Origin: CAYPEL01 sp964409635
Lineage (GTDB): Bacteria > Pseudomonadota > Gammaproteobacteria > DSM-19610
DNA: 16,234 bases
Assembly: GCA_964409635.1 (NCBI GenBank)
Contig: CAYPEL010000051.1
Coordinates: 1 to 16,234, forward strand
Reading direction: 5' to 3'
The stretch's first letter is position 1, and every line of letters starts with the position of its first letter. Under the pieces are notes generated by a model. That model was not told the DNA's origin and did not search any database. It was given only the letters and a program-made list of their open reading frames with translations. Positions 1 through 6,857 of the stretch are shown in pieces. The translations under genes and the position numbers were made by a program.

Positions 1-2
1 GT

Positions 3-3000
3 GTGGACGCGGGCACGGCGGGTAGCACGTTGACCAACACGGCGTCAGTGAGTGCGCTGAACGAGCCGGATCCGATAGCGTCAAATGACACTGCGAGTGT
101 GGCGATCACCTCAGTGGATCCGAACAGTGCGGATCTGGCTTTGACTTTGGTAGTAGATGATGCCAGCCCGCAGGAAGGGACGTTGGTTATTTATACATTA
201 TCGTTGACAAACCATGGGCCGTTAGTAGCAACGGGGGTGGCGTCGACTGATGCATTACCGATTGGACTGACATTCGTAGGTGATGATGCGGCGAGCACCG
301 GGACAGTGTACAGCGCTGGCAGTGGAATCTGGACGGTCGGCACGCTGTTGGCAGGTCAGACAGTGGTGCTGAATGTGACGGCGAGTGTGGATGTAGGTAC
401 AAGTGGCCAGGTGTTGACGAATTCCGCCGGCGTGAGCAGCGTGAATGAGACGGATCACATCACGGGTAACAACAACGCGGCTGCATCAGTGTCACCCAAT
501 ACCCCGTTTCTGCAAGATGGTGGAGTCCAGGGTGTAGTGTCGATGGAAGTGGAGAGTTACCACGCAAGCGTTGTCGCGCCGGACGGGCACGAGTGGTTAT
601 CGGCGGGCGCAGGTTTTCCAGGCTTTGCGGGTAGCGATGCCTTGTGGGCACTACCTGAAGATACTCTCAGTCATTCAACAAATTATTCGGCGTTGAGCCC
701 GCGGCTGGACTATCAGGTTAATTTTGTAGCAATGGGCACGCACTATGTGTGGGTGCGTGCCTGGGGGCCATTGTCGAGTTCAAACTCGTTGCACACGGGG
801 TTGGACGGTACAGAGGTATCCACCAGCGCAAATATGCGGCTGCCTGACAACGAGACGAGCGGTTATTTATGGGTTAACACGATCAATGGTGGCTCGACGC
901 GTTCGACGATGGATATCAATACGGTGGGCGGACACACGGTTAATGTGTGGATGCGTGAGTCGGGAACAGTTGTGGATAAAGTGGTGCTGACGACAGATCC
1001 ATTGTATGACCCGTCAACGATTAATGGCGGCCTGGGGCCCGATGAGAGCCCCCAAAGCGGTTCCTCGAGTCAGGTCGAGACGCCGGCTATTTCTCCTCAT
1101 GGCGGCACATACTCGACATCCGTTTCAGTTACCCTATCGACGGGTACTGTGGATGCAGATATCTACTATACAGTCGATGGTAGTGATCCAACAGCAGGTT
1201 CTGTGCTGTATATCGGAACCTTCCCTCTGACTAATAGTGCTACGTTGAAAACACGCGCCATCAAAGCTGGCCTGAATGACAGCGCAATAGCCACAGCGGT
1301 TTTTGTGGTGAAGCAGTTCCCGAGTGGATTGACCCGGTATTTCTCCTTCGATGAACCCGGAGGTTCAAGCTACACCGATACCGTGGCCGGTGTTACCGCC
1401 AGTTGCACTTCCTGTCCAACGCCTGTGACAGGCCGCATTCAAGGTGCGCAGCAATATGACGGTATTGACGATGAAGTGAATGTTCCAGATGACGGCGCTT
1501 TTGACTGGGCCTCCGGTGATCGCTTCACGGTAGAAGCTTGGGTTAACAAGAGCTCGTCATGTGTCGGCAGCGAGGTCATAGCAGGGCGACACGATACAGG
1601 CAGTCAACTACATTGGTGGTTAGGCTGTGAGAATGGAAAAGCAGTCTTTGAGCTCGTCGATAGCGTCGGCGGTACAGCAACTATCGTTGGTACGACAGAC
1701 ATCGATGATAGTCAGTGGCACCATTTGGCTGCTATTCGTGATGCCGTGACGGGTGAGAACCGGTTGTATGTTGACGGTGTTGAGGAAGCCTCTAGCCAAG
1801 TCAGTTATACCGGTGATTTTACGGGGACGGCTGAACTCAACATCGGCTGGTTAAACGACAGTTCACAGGATTATCATTTTGCCGGTACCATCGATGAGGT
1901 TGCACTCTATGACCGTGTGCTGTCGCCGGTAGATATTTACCGCCACTACCTGGACGGGACAATTGGTCTGCAGCGGGGTTACTGGGGCTGTGATGCACCG
2001 ATTAAAGTAATGCCGCTAGGTGATTCCATCACCAACCGCCTGGGCTACAGGCCGCAGTTGTATTTCGACCTGATTGGTGCCGGTTACGATGTGGATTTCG
2101 TGGGTAGCCGCTCGGATACGACCGGAACACATGACAGGAACCATGAAGGTCATGCCGGCTTTACAGCGTCCGACATTGAATTTGAACTTGATTCGTGGCT
2201 CACTGGAAATCCGCCAGATGTTGTTTTGCTGCATATTGGCACCAATGAAGATTTGATAGACCCTTATCCATCAAGCGCCTCCGTCGAAACTTTGCATGAT
2301 ATTGTAGAAACTTTCGATGCGGCGGTTTCAATAGTTCAGGCGCGCATTATCAATAAGGTGCCCTATGAACGCTTGGTAACCCAGTTCAACGATAATGTGG
2401 AATCCATGGTGGCAAGCCGCGTGGCAACGGGTGATAAGGCCCTCATGGTCGACCATGAAAGTGCGTTGAATTATATTGATGACATGGATCCGGACGGGAT
2501 TCATCCTCTACAGGCCGGTTTCGACAAGATGGTGCCAGTTTGGTACGACGGACTGGCGTCTTTCGTGCCAGCGTGTATCCTGGCAGCGCCGCAAATAACT
2601 TCGCAGGCAATTACCACCGCCACACTGAATGTACCCTATGTTTACACGCTCGAGACGCGCGGTTATCCGGCGCCGGATTTCTCGCTGCTAGCGGCCCCGG
2701 CCGGTATGACAATTCACCCAGATACCGGCAGGATTGATTGGCTGCCTGGCATAACAGGGATGTTTAGTGTGTCAGTGCAAGTGCAAAACCCGGCAAGTAC
2801 GGTTACGCATGATTTTACAGTCAGCGTCAGCTCCACAGAGGATACCGACGCCGATGGTATGTTAGATAGCTGGGAAATTACGCACTTCGGTGATCTTAGC
2901 CGCGATGGTTCGGGTGATTTTGATAGTGATGGCGCGACCGACCTCGAAGAACACAATGCGGGCACTGATCCAACCGATCCGTTTTCCTACCCCGGTATGG

Positions 3001-3215
3001 TGAATGGTGATATTAATGACGACGGTCAGGTGGATACAGCAGATGTGCTCCTGGCGCAACGTATTGTATTGGGGTTGTACATGCCGACTGCTGCTGAATT
3101 TCAACGTGGTGATGTCGCACCGCTCAGCGGTGGCGTACCTTCGCCCAATGGTGTAATGAATGCTGCTGACGTGCTCCTGATCCAGAGAAAAGCGCTGGGT
3201 CTTGTAAACTTCTGA
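3..3215 (+). CDS. Secreted-type mosaic CE3-like SGNH esterase with DUF11, LamG and dockerin-like domains (5' truncated)
   Basis: The reading frame is open from the window edge, so the true start and any signal peptide lie outside; 1070 residues are visible. Approximate domain order: DUF11 repeat (44-170), a CBM-like beta-sandwich resembling GH115 C-terminal domains (178-340), chitobiase C-terminal-like Fn3 (358-438), LamG/concanavalin-like (445-655), SGNH hydrolase (666-862), putative Ig (He_PIG, 868-952), an Asp-rich calcium-type segment (955-1000), and a dockerin type I-like tail (1001-1070). In the SGNH domain the nucleophile is Ser675 in GDSIT, block II glycine lies in HEGHAGF, block III is GTNE (Asn748), and Asp831/His834 lie in DGIHP. 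The MPLGDSIT, DFVGS and HEGH pattern is that of carbohydrate esterase family 3 (acetylxylan esterases). I infer an extracellular enzyme deacetylating a plant- or algal-type polysaccharide. Domain names rest on recognition by eye; the esterase core is the surest part. Confidence 0.85.
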   Translation: MDAGTAGSTLTNTASVSALNEPDPIASNDTASVAITSVDPNSADLALTLVVDDASPQEGTLVIYTLSLTNHGPLVATGVASTDALPIGLTFVGDDAASTGTVYSAGSGIWTVGTLLAGQTVVLNVTASVDVGTSGQVLTNSAGVSSVNETDHITGNNNAAASVSPNTPFLQDGGVQGVVSMEVESYHASVVAPDGHEWLSAGAGFPGFAGSDALWALPEDTLSHSTNYSALSPRLDYQVNFVAMGTHYVWVRAWGPLSSSNSLHTGLDGTEVSTSANMRLPDNETSGYLWVNTINGGSTRSTMDINTVGGHTVNVWMRESGTVVDKVVLTTDPLYDPSTINGGLGPDESPQSGSSSQVETPAISPHGGTYSTSVSVTLSTGTVDADIYYTVDGSDPTAGSVLYIGTFPLTNSATLKTRAIKAGLNDSAIATAVFVVKQFPSGLTRYFSFDEPGGSSYTDTVAGVTASCTSCPTPVTGRIQGAQQYDGIDDEVNVPDDGAFDWASGDRFTVEAWVNKSSSCVGSEVIAGRHDTGSQLHWWLGCENGKAVFELVDSVGGTATIVGTTDIDDSQWHHLAAIRDAVTGENRLYVDGVEEASSQVSYTGDFTGTAELNIGWLNDSSQDYHFAGTIDEVALYDRVLSPVDIYRHYLDGTIGLQRGYWGCDAPIKVMPLGDSITNRLGYRPQLYFDLIGAGYDVDFVGSRSDTTGTHDRNHEGHAGFTASDIEFELDSWLTGNPPDVVLLHIGTNEDLIDPYPSSASVETLHDIVETFDAAVSIVQARIINKVPYERLVTQFNDNVESMVASRVATGDKALMVDHESALNYIDDMDPDGIHPLQAGFDKMVPVWYDGLASFVPACILAAPQITSQAITTATLNVPYVYTLETRGYPAPDFSLLAAPAGMTIHPDTGRIDWLPGITGMFSVSVQVQNPASTVTHDFTVSVSSTEDTDADGMLDSWEITHFGDLSRDGSGDFDSDGATDLEEHNAGTDPTDPFSYPGMVNGDINDDGQVDTADVLLAQRIVLGLYMPTAAEFQRGDVAPLSGGVPSPNGVMNAADVLLIQRKALGLVNF

Positions 3216-3235
3216 ACGTTGTGAAAATGGTATTT

Positions 3236-3262
3236 GGCCCTTGGCTTATTTAACCAGGGGCT
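3236..3262. terminator. Possible bidirectional terminator hairpin between convergent genes
   Basis: A 9-bp stem (GGCCCTTGG paired with CCAGGGGCT, including two G-T wobbles) with a 9-nt AT-rich loop lies between the stop codons of two convergent genes. Neither side has a clear T tract, so intrinsic termination is only plausible. Confidence 0.35.
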
Positions 3263-3268
3263 GAATGC

Positions 3269-4464
3269 TTATTGCGCCTTTACATTGCTGGGAGGCAGAG
3301 GCGGAACCGTATCGTCTGATGATGTGACAAAGCGGCCCTCAACGGTGCCCCATTGGTCTTTTCCAGGCCCGGTGTATACCATGACAAACGCTTTTCCATC
3401 ACTGCTTGACCACTTATTGGAAAAATTCCAGTAAACAGTTTTTGAGCCATTATTTAATCCCGGGCCTACATCGCTGGGATTTTCGAATAAAACAGTTCGC
3501 CATGGGCCCCAAGGTTCTGGCGCCTCATAAATACCGATGTGATAATTATCGGATTGAAAACGGTTTACCTGTTGGGTTGTAAGTATGTACCGTACTAGGC
3601 CTGTGTTGTAACTGACACTGGTGCGCATGATGCCATTCGTATTGTCACTGAATGCGGGGGTGCGATCTGAGGAGGATGGCGACCAGGTAGGGTTATTATT
3701 GGTATCTAATCCGGAGAAATATTCATAAGTGCTTTTTTTATTGAGCGAATCTTTCAGTACCCGTAGTAGCGAGATATGCCCCGGCCGTTGTGTATTCCAG
3801 CTCCCGGAGGCTATTTCGTTTGCGTAGATGTAGACGTAATTATCGCGTGCGCCTGAATAGCCTTTACCAAATTGGAGAAAAGTCGGCGAGAAGAAGCCAC
3901 CGTTGCCTGAAAACTCATTACGGTTCCAGCGGACACCGGTAAAATTCCAACTGGATCCATTGTCGTTCGAATGATACAGCTCCGTTTGCTGGAAGGCTCC
4001 TTCGGTACTTCCGGTACCATTGCGAAACATATAGAGCTCGGTGCCAAGTGCAAGGATACCTAGGCTCTTTCCACCCCAGCCGCCTGAGCCTTCACCGGTC
4101 TTGAAAATATCAAATGCACTGTAATCATCCTTACTTCCCTCGATGCGTGCAACACCGTTTGAGGCGCGGGTAGAGTTAAATGTACTAAAGCCTTTGCCGT
4201 CACCAAAAACCGTGTATTGGTGGCCATTGCCCGACCAGGTTATGGCCCAGTTGTCGGACTCAGGTGCCGACACGCCATTTCCCGGTGTGNNNNNNNNNNN
4301 NCATTTTTAACTGTGCTCATATCGAATACGATATCCGTGATGAGGTTGCTGGGTGGATAGGTACTGTCAGCGGCGATGCCACGGTTTGAAAACAGGATCA
4401 GGACGAACAGGCTAAGTAGTCCGATACCCTTCTGGGTTCCCTGTGCGTGGTGATTTCTTATCAT
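3269..4464 (-). CDS. Secreted DUF4185-like beta-propeller protein, interrupted by assembly gap
   Basis: I treat two open stretches as one gene. The N-terminal part (4302-4464) starts at ATG 4464 behind a GGAG 8 nt upstream. It encodes a signal peptide with hydrophobic core LLSLFVLILF and likely cleavage after GIA at residue 31, then DIVFDMSTVKN. After 12 Ns the second part resumes as TPGNGVSAPESDNWAITW and runs to a TAA at 3269. The pattern (DxST before the gap, SDNWxxTW, GHQYTxFGDGxGF, GARDNYVYIY, APEPWGPW, WNFSNKW) is what I recall of DUF4185/GH43-like five-bladed propeller proteins, usually secreted and often annotated as putative glycosidases. The parts are in different frames across the Ns, so the gap length is wrong by one or two bases (see findings). 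No catalytic activity can be assigned. The protein ends in the proline-rich DTVPPLPPSNVKAQ, a linker normally followed by FN3. Confidence 0.8.
4290..4301. other. Assembly gap (12 N)
   Basis: Twelve undetermined bases lie inside the DUF4185-like gene. Codons before the gap begin at positions divisible by 3 and those after it at positions of remainder 1 (minus strand, counted from 4464 and 4273). The true gap length should therefore leave remainder 1 on division by 3, such as 10, 13 or 16. Confidence 0.97.
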
Positions 4465-4713
4465 AAGACTAACTCCATTCGTACAAAAAAATTTAAGGAA
4501 TCTGGTAAGATGGCCCGTATCACATGGCCAATAATTTTCTATTCACGCTTTACTCAGCGATAATCATGCCAGGGTTCAGTTATGCAATAAAATTAAGGCA
4601 CTAATAGTCAATATATTTCTGATTATCACAACACACCCTTAGAATCGTCGCCAATCTGCTACAGCCTGGGACAGCGTTATGGCGGGGCCGTTAAGGTTTA
4701 CTCGACGTAATCA
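4465..4713. other. Intergenic region upstream of the DUF4185-like gene
   Basis: This AT-rich stretch separates two minus-strand genes and presumably carries the promoter of the DUF4185-like gene. I saw a short palindrome (TGGCC...GGCCA around 4512-4528) but no convincing -35/-10 pair, no strong terminator and no gene. Confidence 0.4.
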
Positions 4714-5367
4714 TTATGGAATCGTAAAATTGGCAACGTTTGACAAACCGCTCTCATTTCCCGATGTGTCAAAGGCACTCACCACAATAAAGTATGTTCC
4801 GGAAGCCAGGCCCTCAAGTAGAAAATTCGATACTGACGGATTGTTTATATTTTTGACATTTGGGTAGTCTGCAGGCGATGTTCCCCAATGCACCCGGTAT
4901 CCTGCCAGATCATGCAGTGGCGTGGCGTCCTCGCTCAAAGTCGGTGCTTGCCAGGTTAGATTGATGGATCCCGTTGCCATTGCGACGACATCAATATTAA
5001 ATGGGGCCAACGACACGGTGGTTCGCCCGTCAGATACTGAAATAATGATATCGGAGTAGTTGCCCACATCGCCATTCCGGGGAGTTCCCGACAGACGGCC
5101 GGTACGGGTGTCCAGGGTCAGCCAGTCGGGCTGGTTAGAGATGCTGAATATCAGTGTATCACCGTCATCATCACTCACATCTGGAACAATAGCGTACTCT
5201 TGATCAATGGTGGCAGTAAGTGGGGTGTTCCCTGCGATTGTTGGCGGAGTATTGTGGGCGGGCGATGAAGCATCAGGTGTTGATGATGCGTCTTTACCTC
5301 CATTACCACATCCGCTCAGTGTGGAAATCAGGCACACTGCAGTCAACAAAAATCTGATCGTATCCAT
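4714..5367 (-). CDS. Lipoprotein with putative Ig (He_PIG) and FN3 domains
   Basis: 217 residues from ATG 5367. This start is chosen because it gives a textbook lipoprotein signal (MDTIRFLL...LSGC, lipobox Cys20) with AGG 7 nt upstream. ATG 5391 would add eight residues, and the much longer open frame up to 5601 encodes non-signal-like sequence. Residue 21 is Gly, not Asp, which by the usual Lol rule points to the outer membrane. A Ser/Thr/Pro-rich linker (22-42) leads to a cadherin/He_PIG-like domain (43-128: DDDGDTLIFSISNQPDW, TGRLSGTP, IIISVSDG) and an FN3 domain (132-217: INLTWQAP, LAGYRVHWG, YFIVVSAFDTSGNES). The same two-domain order, with the same motifs, recurs at the C-terminus of the protein at 15018-16234. 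No catalytic residues are evident; it is probably a surface or periplasmic binding or adhesion protein. It is divergent from the PEP-CTERM gene. Confidence 0.8.
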   Translation of the reverse strand: MDTIRFLLTAVCLISTLSGCGNGGKDASSTPDASSPAHNTPPTIAGNTPLTATIDQEYAIVPDVSDDDGDTLIFSISNQPDWLTLDTRTGRLSGTPRNGDVGNYSDIIISVSDGRTTVSLAPFNIDVVAMATGSINLTWQAPTLSEDATPLHDLAGYRVHWGTSPADYPNVKNINNPSVSNFLLEGLASGTYFIVVSAFDTSGNESGLSNVANFTIP

Positions 5368-5739
5368 AATGATGCCTGTAACCTTTTCCATTTTAAGAAT
5401 CGTGCAGCAGGCTATCGTACTAAGGGTATTGTGGAAAAACAATATACGAAGTTTCAAAATCTTTGTTTCAACACAGCTCAATTTCGCAGTAATGGGGTAA
5501 ATATTTCTGGGAATCAGGGCTGCAAATACTGGCTCAATCTCTCCCCTTAGCTTGAATTTAGAATAACGAGGCTGGCGAAATATTATAAAAGCCAAGCGCA
5601 AGAATTAAGAGGCAAATACTATGTGGTTTATACAGATTACTGTAAAGTATTTCAGAATCGTGTCGGGAGAATTTACACATTTAGCGCATATTTTGAGGGA
5701 GTAAATTCACTAACAAGCTGATATTTAACAAAGTAGCAT

Positions 5740-5768
5740 TTGTCGCATGATAATTGCATAATTATAAC
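5740..5768 (+). promoter_or_regulatory. Candidate sigma70 promoter for the PEP-CTERM gene
   Basis: TTGTCG (5740-5745) and TATAAC (5763-5768) are separated by exactly 17 bp, each one or two bases from consensus. Transcription would start near 5775, giving a leader of about 80 nt before ATG 5854. The rest of the 486-bp divergent region (5368-5853) is AT-rich with no other gene I can support; a matching promoter for the lipoprotein gene on the minus strand was not found with confidence. Confidence 0.45.
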
Positions 5769-5841
5769 CTGAGAGAAGAGACAGATACTGCCAGTGTGCA
5801 ATGCTTTGGTGGTTCTGAGTTGTTTAGATGTATTTACGGAG

Positions 5842-5846
5842 AGGAG
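5842..5846 (+). promoter_or_regulatory. Ribosome binding site fixing the PEP-CTERM gene start
   Basis: AGGAG lies 7 nt before ATG 5854. This favours that start over the in-frame upstream start at 5794, and it places the signal peptide at the N-terminus. Confidence 0.7.
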
Positions 5847-5853
5847 AACGGGT

Positions 5854-6522
5854 ATGAAACGTCTATTAGGCGTTGTAACTACATGTGCTTTGATTTTATT
5901 ATCATTGTCATCAAATGCAGCACTACTCAGCAGGCTAAGCGGACAAGCCGTCTACGATACTGATTTAAATATCACCTGGCTGGCGGATTTTAACCTGGCA
6001 CAAACTAACGGGTTTGATGCTGATGGCCGCTTAAGCTGGAATGACGCACAGAACTGGATAAATCATCTAAATACGAATAACCATTTGGGATTTAACGATT
6101 GGCGTTTGCCAGCTTCCATATTTCCTGATGCGGGTTGCTCTATAGATGGTTCAGGTAATTCTGCTAGTGCCGGTACAGGTTGCACTGAAAGCGAGATGGG
6201 ACACCTGTTTTACGATGAGCTTGGGGGTACGGCAGGTTCTTCTATCTTAGATAGTGGTGATTCTGATTTGTTGTTATTTACTAACATCCAGGCAGATCGT
6301 TACTGGTCGGGAACGGATCTCGTGACGGATACAACCCGCGCCTGGCGATTCAACTTCAATACGGGTGATCTATTCGCAAACCTCAAATCCGGTGATCTGT
6401 TTGTATCAGCAGTTGTCCGTTCTGGTGACGTTGTCGTGCCAGTGCCGGCCGCAGTATGGTTGTTTGGGAGTGGTTTGTTAGGGCTGCTGGGCCTGGCGCG
6501 ACGCCAGCGGGTTTTGTCTTAA
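5854..6522 (+). CDS. Lcl/DUF1566-domain protein with VPxPA-type PEP-CTERM sorting signal
   Basis: 222 residues. A signal peptide (MKRLLGVVTTCALILLSLSSNA, cleavage near residue 22) precedes an Lcl/DUF1566-type domain. Its hallmarks are a DTDLNITWLADFN opening, WNDAQNWINHLN, GFNDWRLP near 80-86, a cysteine pair (95 and 110), RYWSGT at 149-154 and AWRFNF at 163-168. The C-terminus is a sorting signal: VPVPAAVWLFGSG at 195-207, then a Gly/Leu transmembrane stretch and the basic cluster RRQR (216-219). This tripartite form is the VPxPA variant of PEP-CTERM, recognised by exosortases in EPS-producing Gram-negative bacteria. I infer export by Sec, processing by an exosortase encoded elsewhere, and surface or matrix localisation. 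The exact role of the Lcl domain is unknown; related domains occur in adhesins and lectin-like surface proteins. Confidence 0.88.
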   Translation: MKRLLGVVTTCALILLSLSSNAALLSRLSGQAVYDTDLNITWLADFNLAQTNGFDADGRLSWNDAQNWINHLNTNNHLGFNDWRLPASIFPDAGCSIDGSGNSASAGTGCTESEMGHLFYDELGGTAGSSILDSGDSDLLLFTNIQADRYWSGTDLVTDTTRAWRFNFNTGDLFANLKSGDLFVSAVVRSGDVVVPVPAAVWLFGSGLLGLLGLARRQRVLS

Positions 6523-6585
6523 GTTTTGTAGCGAGGCCTGTTTTGCGACTGGAGGCCTACTTGGCGTGCTCGCAGGCAGAGTAAG

Positions 6586-6632
6586 CTGGATGCTCAAAAT
6601 TACACCAGCAAAGGTGTGGCTTGAGCTGCCAG
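6586..6632 (+). terminator. Candidate terminator: nested hairpin after the PEP-CTERM gene
   Basis: CTGG/CCAG and GCTCAA/TTGAGC form an outer stem with a 2-nt internal mismatch, and ACACC/GGTGT form an inner hairpin. A T-rich TTTCTCT follows at once on the plus strand. It lies 64 nt after the stop codon, so it may end transcription of the PEP-CTERM gene and separate it from the next unit. Confidence 0.4.
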
Positions 6633-6730
6633 TTTCTCTGTGCCTATGCCGGGGACTGACAACACTTAAACATTGATTTTTTTAAATCTTGCTTATCAGC
6701 GAGTTCGTCTATCATTAATACTTACCCTTC

Positions 6731-6753
6731 GCAACATTCTTGTTGCTTATAAT
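6731..6753 (+). promoter_or_regulatory. Candidate -10 box with adjoining palindromic operator upstream of the GlpD-like gene
   Basis: A perfect TATAAT (6748-6753) is preceded directly by the palindrome GCAACA-TTCT-TGTTGC (6731-6746), which would occupy the spacer between -35 and -10. No good -35 box is visible, so regulator dependence is possible. The rest of 6523-6857 holds no gene I can support. Confidence 0.3.
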
Positions 6754-6857
6754 TTCAGTTAGTTCTGTCTGTTCAACTGCTGCCTCAGGGTAGACCATAG
6801 GCGTTAAATAGAGTACGTTCTGCAATCTTTTAAAAAAGCCGGACAAAAGGGCTAAAC

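Noticed and set aside
5368..5601. N-terminal extension of the lipoprotein frame
   Set aside because: The extra 78 residues would bury a clear lipoprotein signal peptide in the middle; ATG 5367 with its own AGG is far more likely.
5794..5853. Upstream start for the PEP-CTERM protein
   Set aside because: AGGAG with good spacing before ATG 5854, and the signal peptide beginning MKRLL, decide for the later start.
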